Source of the DNA: Planctomycetia bacterium
GTDB lineage: Bacteria > Planctomycetota > Planctomycetia > Pirellulales > Thermoguttaceae
Direction: 5' to 3'
DNA: 64,000 nucleotides
Assembly (NCBI GenBank): GCA_030539035.1
Contig: JAUNSU010000004.1
Span: forward strand, 21,571-85,570
Below the pieces are notes generated by a model, which was given only the letters and a program-made list of their open reading frames with translations, ran no database searches and was not told where the DNA came from. This document shows, one piece after another, positions 28,461 to 37,240 of this stretch. Position 1 is the stretch's first letter; each line of letters begins with the position of its first letter. The position numbers and the translations under genes were made by a program.

Positions 28461-28513
28461 CGTTAAAAAAAGCGTCCAAAAGCAACTTTTTCGCTTTTTG
28501 ACGCTTTTTAACG
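28461..28513 (-). terminator. Long hairpin terminator of the PQQ propeller gene
   Basis: Imperfect inverted repeat of about 21 bp per arm (28461-28483 and 28493-28513; core AAAAAGCGTC and GACGCTTTTT). Its minus-strand 3' side is T-rich. It starts about 43 bp after the PQQ gene stop. Confidence 0.75.
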
Positions 28514-28556
28514 TTTTTTCTTGATTTTTAACTATGTTTTAAAAAAGGAAAGCGGA

Positions 28557-29840
28557 TTACTTTTTACCGGCAAACTGGGGAGCACCAATCCGATAAAGGG
28601 CGGTTTTCGTCCGGATGATCACGGAATCGCCTAAAAAAGCGGGAGTGGCCATACAGCCATCCGCAAGGGTATTTGTCGCGAGAATCCGGCATTCTTTCGG
28701 ATCCGCAGCGATTACATAGGTTTTCGATTCGGTATCGAAGACGTAAATTCGCCCATTTTGATAAATCGTACTGGTCCAAAATTCTCCGCCAACCCGTTTT
28801 CTCCAGACCGTTTTTCCATTTTCTGCGGAGACGCAAAAGACAATTCCTTTTCCATCGGTTCCATAGAGATATCCATCGACAAGGACGGGAACAGGAACAG
28901 GATGGAAATTTTGTCCATTTTGCCAATAAAAATCTTTGGAGTCGATCTCTCCCCGTTTGGTAATGTCCAGAGCGTAAAGCGTTGCTTTGGGAAAACCGGA
29001 ATTGACAATGATTTTATTTTTCCAAAGACGGGGACGCATCGTGCTCGTTTCTGAAAATTTCGGGAAAATAAAGCGCCAAAGCTCTTTCCCTGTTGCCGGA
29101 TCATAAGCATAAGCCGCTTTTGAAGAACTGCTCACAAGATAATCGACACCTTCATAATTCAGAACGGTCGAAGAGCAGTATCCTTTGCGGAATACGGGTT
29201 TTTCATCGGTAAAAGGGACTGATCGGTTGGTTTTCCAAACGGTTTTTCCAGTATCTTTATCCATTGCGATCAGGAATTGAACATCCCCGCCATCACAGGT
29301 AAGGATCAAAAGATTCTTCCATAAGGTTGGCGAAGCACCAAAGCCCTGAATCGGTTCCCAGCGCAGATCGGTTCGATCCCAGATTTTTTTTCCTGTTTTT
29401 CGATCAATCGCCGCCGTTCCGATCGTTCCGAAATGGACATAAACTCTTTCGCTGTCAATTACCGGAGTGGGAGAAGCATAAGAGTTGGTTCGATGGCATT
29501 TTTCCACCTTTTCCACATTATAAAGGAGAATGTCCTGCGTTTTCTTGCCGGTTAAAAGATCATAGCAGAGCAAAAATCGCTTTTTTCCATCCTCGGAAGC
29601 TGAAGTAAACCAGATTTCATTATCTCCAACGACAGGAGAAGACCATCCTTTTCCCGGAACAGAACTTTTCCAAAGAACGTTTTTCGATTCACTCCATTCC
29701 AGGGGAATATCCTTGTTTTCCAGTTGAACCGCATGTCCGAGCCCTTGAGGACCGAGATATTCCGGCCAAGGCTCGGCTGCATGGATCGGGGACAAAAGAA
29801 ATAGGCAACACACAAGGAACAGGGGACAAAAATACTTCAT
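28557..29840 (-). CDS. Secreted PQQ-type beta-propeller protein
   Basis: The 427-residue protein has a signal peptide (MKYFCPLFLVCCLFLLSPIHA), then repeated blades of the PQQ-like/YncE kind: WKSSVPGKGWSSPVV, VYVHFGTIGTAAIDRKTGKKIW, VQFLIAMDKDTGKTVWKTNR, YAYDPATGKELWRF. Such proteins often bind no PQQ and act as secreted scaffolds. GGAG precedes the ATG. It lies 71 bp downstream of the GYF-domain gene on the same strand. It shares its WP/LGPxGxG-type opening with the second propeller at 48852-50270, which suggests paralogy. Confidence 0.85.
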   Translation of the reverse strand: MKYFCPLFLVCCLFLLSPIHAAEPWPEYLGPQGLGHAVQLENKDIPLEWSESKNVLWKSSVPGKGWSSPVVGDNEIWFTSASEDGKKRFLLCYDLLTGKKTQDILLYNVEKVEKCHRTNSYASPTPVIDSERVYVHFGTIGTAAIDRKTGKKIWDRTDLRWEPIQGFGASPTLWKNLLILTCDGGDVQFLIAMDKDTGKTVWKTNRSVPFTDEKPVFRKGYCSSTVLNYEGVDYLVSSSSKAAYAYDPATGKELWRFIFPKFSETSTMRPRLWKNKIIVNSGFPKATLYALDITKRGEIDSKDFYWQNGQNFHPVPVPVLVDGYLYGTDGKGIVFCVSAENGKTVWRKRVGGEFWTSTIYQNGRIYVFDTESKTYVIAADPKECRILATNTLADGCMATPAFLGDSVIIRTKTALYRIGAPQFAGKK

Positions 29841-29911
29841 TAGACAACTTTCTCCAATATTTCAAAAATGTTTATTTTGCTTTTTTTATCCATTTTTTCG
29901 GACAGGAAGGA

Positions 29912-30421
29912 TCATTTAACCACGATGACACCTTTCGAAGAGTTCGAGCGCGGAGAAAACATATTCTGCTGTTCTGAAGAATCCGCCGCATTCTGATCCG
30001 GATCCGTATCGAAAACAGATTGAGGATTTGGGCGATTAAAAACAAAGCTTTTTCGCGTATTTTTCTGAACAGGCGATATGCGGGCATGATCTTTGCCACT
30101 TTGAGCAGAAGGGGAAGAAAAAAGAGGAACAGCGTTTTCCGCCGCAGAGAAGGTAATTACATCTTGCGGCCCCAGAGAAACGACAGCGACAGGGGAGGCA
30201 GCAGCAGGAGTTCCCGGAGAAGAGAGAGAAGCCGGCATTGTTCCGTTGGATTCCGATTTAAAGGCTAATCCATAAACACGACTGGCCTTAACCTGTCTTC
30301 CCGTATCCGTTTCTATCACAGTATCCCTGTTGATTAAACCGGCCATTGCCAGCTTTCGCAATTGGGCACTGTTGATCGGGCCAACCCGCTTCGCGTTTTT
30401 ATAAAAGTAAAATCGATTCAT
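29912..30421 (-). CDS. GYF-domain protein
   Basis: The 169-residue protein starts with a GYF_2-like domain (about residues 2-48: FYFYKNAKRVGPINSAQLRKLAMAGLINRDTVI), a proline-motif-binding fold often found at the N-terminus of planctomycete membrane proteins. The remaining 120 residues are low-complexity Ser/Ala/Pro/Asn-rich, with no membrane segment. It may be a cytoplasmic adaptor or a reduced form of such proteins. A GAGG lies 13 bases before the ATG, which is far. It is upstream of the PQQ gene on the same strand. Confidence 0.7.
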   Translation of the reverse strand: MNRFYFYKNAKRVGPINSAQLRKLAMAGLINRDTVIETDTGRQVKASRVYGLAFKSESNGTMPASLSSPGTPAAASPVAVVSLGPQDVITFSAAENAVPLFSSPSAQSGKDHARISPVQKNTRKSFVFNRPNPQSVFDTDPDQNAADSSEQQNMFSPRSNSSKGVIVVK

Positions 30422-30948
30422 TATTGGCTATCACCTCAAGTTGGGATCTGTCCGTTCTTACTGTAATCAAAATTTTTTTATTACAAAGCCGTTCTAAAAG
30501 CCCCGGGGAACGCAGGCTTTCTGCCCGCATCTTCTTTTGCGCTGTTTTCGGAACAGGGCAGAACAGGAAACAGGTTTTTTAGAACCGCGCTGCATAGCCA
30601 AGTCTGTTTTTAAAAATTGACAAACATGAAATCCATACGAAAAATCCTTTTTGACCGCAACACGCAATATTATAGTTATTTAAATTGTTTATTGCAAGTG
30701 ATAAATCTTAAAAAAGTGGAAAATACCCTGCGGAACGATTTTTCCGTTCCATTTTGACCGTTTTTTCGGAAATTGAGTGTTTTTCCGGTACATTTGGCGG
30801 AGCAAAACAGGATAAAAGAGTAAAAAATGGAATATTTTCAACGAGGGTTCTTTATTTTCCCTCTTGAAGATGATATATTAAGGTCTTTACGGGGCGGAGG
30901 ATCGCCGTTTTTTGCTTTTTCCTTATTTTCCGGAGTACAAAAAAGCCA
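30422..30948. other. Intergenic region with a structured element
   Basis: A 527-bp AT-rich gap between divergent genes (GYF leftward, uxaC rightward). It contains the nested inverted repeats at 30491-30585 and a TTGACA at 30617-30622 followed after 17 bp only by a weak AAAAAT. No coding region was seen, and the uxaC promoter is not clear. Confidence 0.6.
30491..30585. repeat. Nested inverted-repeat element, possible structured RNA
   Basis: Outer arms GTTCTAAAA (30491-30499) and TTTTAGAAC (30577-30585); inner arms TTCTGCCC (30519-30526) and GGGCAGAA (30556-30563); a small hairpin CTGTT/AACAG at 30542-30556 between them. It could be an untranslated RNA or a dispersed intergenic repeat. No promoter or terminator assigns a strand. 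Confidence 0.4.
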
Positions 30949-32391
30949 ATGACACAATTTATCACGGATAATTTTCTTTTGGAAACCAAAAGCGCCGAAA
31001 GACTCTATTTTGAGTACGCGGAAACAATGCCTATCATTGATTATCATTGCCATTTATCGTCGCTTGAGGTTGCGACCAACCGTCAATTCGACAATATTAC
31101 CCAAATTTGGCTTGGAGGAGATCATTATAAATGGCGGGCAATGCGCGCCGCCGGTATTCATGAAAAATTTATTACCGGCGATGCTCCCGACCGCGAGAAA
31201 TTCAACGCTTGGGCCGATGTGGTCCCGCAAACCATTCGAAGTCCTCTTTTTCACTGGACCATGCTGGAACTGAATCGTCCTTTTGGGATCAATGATCGCT
31301 TTTTGAACCCGGGAACTGCGGATTCCATCTGGTCGATTTGCAATGAGATTCTGATGAACCCGCTTTTTCATGCGCGGGGAATTATGGAACAGATGCGCGT
31401 AAAGCTGGTCTGTACAACCGATGATCCCGTCGATGATCTGAAATTTCATCGGCAAATTGCGGATGAAAATCAAACAGGAACGTTTTCGGTAAAAGTGATC
31501 CCCGCTTTTCGTCCCGACAAAGTTCTTCCCTGGGCCTGTACTGCACCGGAAGGAATTGTTTCCTGGAAAGCCTACATCGAAAAGCTGGGAATCGCCGCGA
31601 ATGCCGAGATCAATTCTTTTGCCGCATTGCGCGCCGCGCTTTTAAGCCGGCATGATTATTTTCATCAGAACGGCTGCCGGATTTCAGATCACGGATTCGG
31701 CCTGTTCCAATGGACAGAAAAAGGATCCGATACGGAGAAAGAAGCAATATTTGCCCGTATTCTCAACGATCAGACGATCTCTCCGGAAGACGCGCTGATC
31801 CTTTCCTCTTCTCTTTTAACCGATATCGCGGTTGCCAACGCGGAAAAAAATTGGACGATGCAGCTGCATATCGGAGCCTTGCGCAATAATTCGACCCGAA
31901 TCTTCAACACGCTTGGCCCGGATGCCGGGTGTGATTCGATTATCGATGGACCTTTCGCGGTTCCTCTTTCCCGATTCCTTGATCGATTGGATCGGGAAGA
32001 AAAATTACCGAAAACGATCGTTTATAATTTAAATCCCGATTCCAATTATATGCTCGCGGCCCTGATCGCGAACTTTAATGATGGATCCTATCCCGGCAAG
32101 ATGCAATACGGAAGCGGCTGGTGGTTTCTGGATCAAAAAAATGGGATGGAAGATCAGATTAATACTCTTTCCAATACGGGCCTTCTCGGCCGGTTTGTCG
32201 GAATGTTGACCGACAGTCGATCTTTCCTTTCCTACACACGACATGAATATTTCCGCAGAATTCTGTGTAATATGCTCGGAAATGATATGGAGAAGGGCCT
32301 GATCCCGAACGATTTCGACTGGATCGGAAAAATGGTTCAGGACATCTCCTACAACAACGCCAAAGAATATTTTGGATTTGAACTCAATTAG
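30949..32391 (+). CDS. uxaC: Glucuronate isomerase
   Basis: Converts D-glucuronate to D-fructuronate and D-galacturonate to D-tagaturonate, the entry of hexuronate catabolism. The 480-residue protein matches UxaC throughout: IIDYHCHLS with metal ligands H33 and H35, GGDHYKWRAMRAAGI, FHWTMLELNRPFGI, TTDDPVDDL, VIPAFRPDKVL, and QLHIGALRNNS. GGAG precedes the ATG at a rather long distance. It is followed 20 bp later by the triple esterase, suggesting an operon for uronate-containing polymers. Confidence 0.97.
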   Translation: MTQFITDNFLLETKSAERLYFEYAETMPIIDYHCHLSSLEVATNRQFDNITQIWLGGDHYKWRAMRAAGIHEKFITGDAPDREKFNAWADVVPQTIRSPLFHWTMLELNRPFGINDRFLNPGTADSIWSICNEILMNPLFHARGIMEQMRVKLVCTTDDPVDDLKFHRQIADENQTGTFSVKVIPAFRPDKVLPWACTAPEGIVSWKAYIEKLGIAANAEINSFAALRAALLSRHDYFHQNGCRISDHGFGLFQWTEKGSDTEKEAIFARILNDQTISPEDALILSSSLLTDIAVANAEKNWTMQLHIGALRNNSTRIFNTLGPDAGCDSIIDGPFAVPLSRFLDRLDREEKLPKTIVYNLNPDSNYMLAALIANFNDGSYPGKMQYGSGWWFLDQKNGMEDQINTLSNTGLLGRFVGMLTDSRSFLSYTRHEYFRRILCNMLGNDMEKGLIPNDFDWIGKMVQDISYNNAKEYFGFELN

Positions 32392-32411
32392 AAGGAAAAG
32401 GAATTTCAAGT

Positions 32412-35048
32412 ATGAAAAAAATCTGTAAAGTAAGATGGGGATTATTCTCTCTTCTTTTTTGCCTTGTTCCCATGTTCGCAAACGGACAGGAAAAGGCATT
32501 TACCGTAAAGGACACCTTCGATCATTCCGATCAGGTCTACAAGTGCGGAGAAAGCGCCCGCTTTTCTTTTGAAGTTCTTGACCCGGCGGGCAAACCGGTT
32601 CAAGCGGGAAAATTGTCGGTCGTTTTCAGCAACGACAACAGGGACGAGATCAGTAAAAAAACAGCGGATCTTTCCAAGGGGAATCCCGCCGTATTTACTG
32701 AAAAAATGGATAAGCCCGGTTTTCTTTACGCTCATGGAAGAGTCGATATTCCGGCAGTCAAAGACCCTGTTTATTTTCAGGCGGCCGCCGGTTTTGATCC
32801 ATTAAAGATCGAGCCGGGCCAGCCGAAGCCCGCCGATTTTGATTCTTTCCTTGCGGAAGGCCAAAAGGAAGTTCGCGCCATTCCGGCCGACGTGAAGATG
32901 GAGATCATTTCTTCTCTTTCGAACGAAAAAAGAGAGATCTATACGATCAGCTTTGCAACGGTCAACAATCAGCGCGTCTACGGATTTCTCGGGATTCCCA
33001 AGTTTACAAAGGGTCCTTTCCCGGTGGTGATCAATGTTCCCGGCGCCGGACCTGGAACCGGTCCTCTTACCTGGTTGACCGATCGAGGGTTCCTTACTCT
33101 CGCGATGAACGTTTTTCCCTATCCGGTTCCTCTTGATCCCAATGAAAAGAAAAAAGTTTACGATGAATTCAACAAGGATATCCGATACACCTATATGGGT
33201 GCCAAGGATCGAAGGACCTATTTTTTCCGGGCTGCATATCTTGGAATTGATCGGGCAATCGATTGGCTGGTCAATCGGGCCGATGCGGATAAAGCGCGCG
33301 TTGGCTTTTTCGGAACAAGCCAAGGAGGAGCATCCGCTCTGATCCTTACCGGAATGAACAAGAATATCAAATACGCCGTCTCTTCGGTTCCGGCCCTTTG
33401 CGATCACGCGGGATTTTTGAAAGGACGTTCTTCCGGATGGCCGAATATTGCCGGATTCTTCAAGGAAGATCCCAAAGTTGTTGCCGAATCCAGCTATCTG
33501 GATGCCGTTAATTACGCAACTTTAATCACTTGTCCGATCAAGGTAACCGTAGGATTCATTGATCGAACATGCAGTCCGAGCTCTGTTTACGCGGCCTATA
33601 ATTCCATTCCGTCGAAGAACAAGCAGATCCTTCATGAGGTCAAGCTGGGACACAAAACCGGAAAATCGACAACAGACGCGCAGAATTGGCTCTTTGATAC
33701 TCTGCTGGCGCCCGTTCAAAAGGACAATTCCGTCAAGTCGGGCAGCACCGTCAATCCGGCGACTCAGGAAGCGGATCGAAATTGCGACCGGTTCCGCAAG
33801 CAATCGGAACGGATGGCGCAGGGAAATGTCGATCTTCTCATGATCGGAGATTCGATCACCCATGGTTGGGAAGGATCGGGAAAAGATGTTTGGCAAAAAT
33901 ACTACGGCAAGCGGAACGCAATGAACTTCGGAATCGGCGGGGATCAAACCCAGCATGTTCTTTGGCGATTGGCTCATTCTCCTTTGGACAAGATCTCGCC
34001 CAAGATGTCGGTCGTAATGATCGGAACAAACAATATCGGACGTCCGGACCGCTGTGCTCCGGAACAGACGGTTGAAGGGATTTGCAAGATCGTATCCGTT
34101 CTTAAAGACAAATATCCGAAGATGAAGATCCTACTTTTGGAAGTATTCCCGCGGGATGAAAAAGCGGACGGTGAACGCCGGATCAAGGTCAACAAGATCA
34201 ACGAAGGACTCCGCGCGGTATACAAGGGCGGAAAAGTCGAGAATGTTCAGCTTTACGGAATCGGCGACCTCTTTCTGGAAAAGGATGGAACCCTTCCGAA
34301 GTCGCTGATGCCTGATTTTCTCCATCCGAACGCGAAAGGATATGAGATCTGGGCCAGCGCGATGGAACCGATGATCGCGGAAGTTGTCGATCCGGCTCCA
34401 AAAGAATGTGTCGGCGTTCCGAAATTGAACCCAAAGCACAAAGACTGGTGGATGGGCCGGTTCAATCAGAAAAATACGGATCTGAAGAAAGGCGATACGG
34501 AAATTCTGATGGTCGGCGATTCCATTACTCATGGTTGGGAAGGGAGCGGAAAACAGGTTTGGGATAAATATTACGGGTCGAAAAAAGCGATCAATCTCGG
34601 AATCGGGGGCGATCAAACCCAGCACGTGATTTGGCGGCTTGAACATTATGATTTCAGCAAAATCAACGCAAAATTGGCCGTTTTGCTGATCGGAGTCAAC
34701 AATGCGGCTTCCGGATCAACGGCCGCGAATATCGCGATGGGAAATCGAAAGATCTGCAAGATCCTTCATGAAAAATTCCCGCAAATGAAAGTTCTCGTTT
34801 TAAATGTGTTCCCCTGGGGCAAAAAGGGAGAGAATAAAATGGAAAAAATCCAGAAGATCAATGCCCTTTTGCCTTATTATGTAAGGGATCTGGATTGGGT
34901 TAAACTGGTCGATATCAATTCCGTATTTCTGAACGACAAGGGTGAACTCACGCCGGAAATCATGCCCGATTATCTTCATCCGAACGCAAAGGGATATGAA
35001 AAATGGGGATCGGCTCTGGATCCGGAAATTTCCACTCTTGCCCCGTAA
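32412..35048 (+). CDS. AXE1-SGNH-SGNH triple esterase
   Basis: Secreted protein (signal peptide about residues 1-25) of 878 residues with three hydrolase domains. Domain 1 (about 135-435) resembles acetyl xylan esterase AXE1/cephalosporin deacetylase: S303 in GTSQGG, D384, H414. Domains 2 (about 455-660) and 3 (about 680-878) are SGNH/GDSL domains of the PAF-acetylhydrolase-beta type: S481 and S704 in IGDSITHGW/VGDSITHGW, D635/H638 and D853/H856 in DxLHPNAKGYE. All three catalytic sets look intact. Probably removes acetyl groups from xylan or pectin. It follows uxaC closely, with nadC 14 bp behind. Confidence 0.88.
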   Translation: MKKICKVRWGLFSLLFCLVPMFANGQEKAFTVKDTFDHSDQVYKCGESARFSFEVLDPAGKPVQAGKLSVVFSNDNRDEISKKTADLSKGNPAVFTEKMDKPGFLYAHGRVDIPAVKDPVYFQAAAGFDPLKIEPGQPKPADFDSFLAEGQKEVRAIPADVKMEIISSLSNEKREIYTISFATVNNQRVYGFLGIPKFTKGPFPVVINVPGAGPGTGPLTWLTDRGFLTLAMNVFPYPVPLDPNEKKKVYDEFNKDIRYTYMGAKDRRTYFFRAAYLGIDRAIDWLVNRADADKARVGFFGTSQGGASALILTGMNKNIKYAVSSVPALCDHAGFLKGRSSGWPNIAGFFKEDPKVVAESSYLDAVNYATLITCPIKVTVGFIDRTCSPSSVYAAYNSIPSKNKQILHEVKLGHKTGKSTTDAQNWLFDTLLAPVQKDNSVKSGSTVNPATQEADRNCDRFRKQSERMAQGNVDLLMIGDSITHGWEGSGKDVWQKYYGKRNAMNFGIGGDQTQHVLWRLAHSPLDKISPKMSVVMIGTNNIGRPDRCAPEQTVEGICKIVSVLKDKYPKMKILLLEVFPRDEKADGERRIKVNKINEGLRAVYKGGKVENVQLYGIGDLFLEKDGTLPKSLMPDFLHPNAKGYEIWASAMEPMIAEVVDPAPKECVGVPKLNPKHKDWWMGRFNQKNTDLKKGDTEILMVGDSITHGWEGSGKQVWDKYYGSKKAINLGIGGDQTQHVIWRLEHYDFSKINAKLAVLLIGVNNAASGSTAANIAMGNRKICKILHEKFPQMKVLVLNVFPWGKKGENKMEKIQKINALLPYYVRDLDWVKLVDINSVFLNDKGELTPEIMPDYLHPNAKGYEKWGSALDPEISTLAP

Positions 35049-35062
35049 TACGAGGAAAGTCG

Positions 35063-35980
35063 ATGAAAAAAGATTTTATGCTTTATAAGCGCTGGAATGA
35101 AGATCTTGCCTTTGCGGTTGCTCGGCTTCTCGTCCCCGCTTTGGAGGAAGATGTTGCCGCCCCGGGAGATCTTACCAGTTTGTCGTTAATCGCCGCGGAA
35201 GCAAAAGGGCAAACGGCGGTTGTTGCCCGTCGGCCCGGTGTGATCTGCGGTTTAAACGCGGCGGCGGAAATTGTCCGTTTGTCCCATAAAGATCTCGTTT
35301 GGTCCCCTTGCTGCGAAGACGGACAATACATCGAAGCGGGCGATCAGGTTGCAGAACTTTCGGGAACGGTCCGGGATATACTCGGACTGGAACGAATCAT
35401 TTTAAACTTCATTGGCCGAATGAGCGGAATTGCATCAAAGACAAACGAATATGTCAAAATGGTGGAAGGGACCTCGGCCCGGATCTATGATACGCGAAAG
35501 ACTCTTCCCGGATGGCGGATTCTGGATAAATACTCCGTCGCAAAAGGGGGAGGACACAATCACCGGCTTGGTCTCTTCGATCATATTCTCATTAAGGACA
35601 ATCATCTCGCGTCAAGCGGAGAAGCCGGAATTACGCCGGGAAACGCGGTCTTGAAGGCCCGGAATTATCTTCTTACTTCGGGCCTTTATGAGGAAGATCA
35701 ATTTCCTTTGATCGAAATCGAAGTCGATACCCTGGATCAGTTGTCCGATGTTCTTCCGGCCAACCCGGATATTGTTCTTTTGGATAATATGGGCCCGGAT
35801 CTTTTGAAAAAAGCGGTTCAAATGAGGGATGCGTCCAACGCATCCTCGGAGCTGGAAGCTTCCGGCGGCATCAATGAAAAAACCATTCTCGCAATCGCGC
35901 AATCCGGAATCGAACGGATCAGTATCGGAGCGTTGACCCACTCGGTGATCTGCTTTGATGTCGGACTGGATTGGCTCTGA
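35063..35980 (+). CDS. nadC: Nicotinate-nucleotide pyrophosphorylase (carboxylating)
   Basis: Makes nicotinate mononucleotide from quinolinate and PRPP in de novo NAD synthesis. The 305-residue protein has EEDVAAPGDLTS, the RRPGVICGL segment, DTRKTLPGWRILDKYSVAKGGGHNHRLGL, ILIKDNH, and EIEVDTLDQL...VLLDNM. ATG 35063 has GAGGAAAG upstream; the frame open from 35003 overlaps the previous gene and is not the start. nadA and nadB are not in the window. A terminator follows. Confidence 0.96.
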   Translation: MKKDFMLYKRWNEDLAFAVARLLVPALEEDVAAPGDLTSLSLIAAEAKGQTAVVARRPGVICGLNAAAEIVRLSHKDLVWSPCCEDGQYIEAGDQVAELSGTVRDILGLERIILNFIGRMSGIASKTNEYVKMVEGTSARIYDTRKTLPGWRILDKYSVAKGGGHNHRLGLFDHILIKDNHLASSGEAGITPGNAVLKARNYLLTSGLYEEDQFPLIEIEVDTLDQLSDVLPANPDIVLLDNMGPDLLKKAVQMRDASNASSELEASGGINEKTILAIAQSGIERISIGALTHSVICFDVGLDWL

Positions 35981-35987
35981 TTTTCTC

Positions 35988-36014
35988 AAAAAGGGAAGAT
36001 TTTCTTCCCTTTTT
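35988..36014 (+). terminator. Terminator of nadC
   Basis: Perfect 12-bp arms AAAAAGGGAAGA (35988-35999) and TCTTCCCTTTTT (36003-36014) with a 3-nt loop, ending in Ts. Confidence 0.85.
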
Positions 36015-36050
36015 CTCTTTTTTTCTAAAAAAAACAAGAAATTTTCCTTT

Positions 36051-36069
36051 GTGGACAAATAGTGTCCAC
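36051..36069. promoter_or_regulatory. Inverted repeat, candidate WYL operator
   Basis: Perfect arms GTGGACA (36051-36057) and TGTCCAC (36063-36069) around a 5-bp spacer, ending 8 bp before the -35 box of the WYL gene promoter. The position suits a regulator site, perhaps autoregulatory. Confidence 0.5.
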
Positions 36070-36077
36070 CCTTTTTC

Positions 36078-36106
36078 TTGACAGTCTTTTCCCGCTCCTA
36101 TATATT
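36078..36106 (+). promoter_or_regulatory. Promoter of the WYL regulator gene
   Basis: Perfect TTGACA (36078-36083), a 17-bp spacer and TATATT (36101-36106). The leader to ATG 36173 is about 60 nt. Confidence 0.75.
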
Positions 36107-36172
36107 CTTGCATAAATACATTGACACTTTTTTTTCCTTTATCAAAAAATTTAACTCAGATCGGGAGCAGCA

Positions 36173-37240
36173 ATGAAAGACACTTCAGGTTTTATGCGGC
36201 AGTGGAAGATCGTTGAGATCATAGCAAAATCGCCAAATGGAATTACCCTTGCGCAGCTTGCACAGCATTTTCAGGTTTGTTTAAAAACGATCCGAAGGGA
36301 TATTAAACTGCTTCGATCCGTTCCTGTTGCGCTGAAAACGGAATATGAAGACGGGCGCAGTACCTTTTATTATGATTTCGCCAACGGGGTTTTTCCGATC
36401 AATTTTACGCATGATGAACTTCTTTCCTTTTACGTGGGCCGTAATTTAATGGAACCGCTGAAAGGAACCTATTTTTGGGAATCTCTCCAAAATGGAATTG
36501 TAAAAATCCGCCAGCTTCTCAACCGATCCTCCATTGATTACGCGGAACGGGTCTCTCCCCTATTTTATTGCCTGGACCGCAGTTCTTTTGATTACAAGGA
36601 TAAGCAGGTCGAAATTGACAGTATCCTGGTCGCGATGGAAGATCAGCGGATCATAGAGATCAAATATCAGTCAGTTCATTCGGATCGGCCGAAAGTTTAC
36701 AAGATTCATCCTTATAATTTTATCTATCAGCATGGATTTATTTATATTGTCGGATACTCCTGTAAAGATGAGGAGATTCGTTTTTGGAAGATCAACCGCC
36801 TGAAAAGCGTGAACCTTCTTTCAGAAAAATTTACTCGACCCGACGATTTCAGTATTGAGAAATATATGTCGAAAGCTTTTTGCCCTTTTATCAGTGAGGA
36901 AGGGACTGTTAAAATTGTCGCGATTTTCAAAAAGTCGGTTGCGCCGATTGTGAAGGAATTGGCCTGGGATTCCTTTAAGGAGATCAAAGAGCGGAAAGAC
37001 GGCTCTCTCAAGGTAACAATGGAAATGGAAGGGGGAAAGCCCCTTCTTCATTGGCTTATGGGCTTTGGCGCCGATGTTCAGATCATTTCTCCCAAAAGTT
37101 TTCGGGAGATCTTTATCAAAAAACTCAAAGCTGTATTGGATCTTTACGAATCGGAGGATCCGGCCAGCAGCAGTCCGGTTCCGACTGAAGAGGATCGCCC
37201 GTCAAAGCGTAAGCCCGGGAACGGCTCCCCCCGCAAATGA
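36173..37240 (+). CDS. HTH-WYL transcriptional regulator
   Basis: N-terminal DeoR-like winged helix (residues about 10-60: KIVEIIAKSPNGITLAQLAQHFQVCLKTIRRDIKLL, quoted in part), then a WYL ligand-binding domain (about 145-225, with KIHPYNFIYQHGFIYIVGY) and a WCX-type C-terminal extension. WYL proteins often sense nucleotides or nucleic-acid fragments. The target is unknown; the inverted repeat at its own promoter suggests autoregulation. The last 30 residues or so (Pro/Ser/Lys-rich) are encoded antisense to the end of the radical SAM gene, overlapping by 116 bp. GGGAG precedes the ATG. Confidence 0.88.
   Translation: MKDTSGFMRQWKIVEIIAKSPNGITLAQLAQHFQVCLKTIRRDIKLLRSVPVALKTEYEDGRSTFYYDFANGVFPINFTHDELLSFYVGRNLMEPLKGTYFWESLQNGIVKIRQLLNRSSIDYAERVSPLFYCLDRSSFDYKDKQVEIDSILVAMEDQRIIEIKYQSVHSDRPKVYKIHPYNFIYQHGFIYIVGYSCKDEEIRFWKINRLKSVNLLSEKFTRPDDFSIEKYMSKAFCPFISEEGTVKIVAIFKKSVAPIVKELAWDSFKEIKERKDGSLKVTMEMEGGKPLLHWLMGFGADVQIISPKSFREIFIKKLKAVLDLYESEDPASSSPVPTEEDRPSKRKPGNGSPRK

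Larger units (their letters stand above)
28240..28556. other. AT-rich intergenic region with promoter and terminator
   Basis: This 317-bp gap lies between two minus-strand genes. It contains the terminator of the PQQ gene (28461-28513) and the promoter of the DUF5009 gene (28401-28430). No open frame of interest was seen. Confidence 0.7.

Noticed and set aside
32412..35048. Tandem duplication caused by assembly error in the esterase
   Set aside because: The two SGNH domains differ throughout at the residue level, including IGDS versus VGDS and different linkers, so they are diverged copies.
36051..36069. Terminator of nadC
   Set aside because: The repeat has no T-run after it, and a better terminator lies at 35988-36014.
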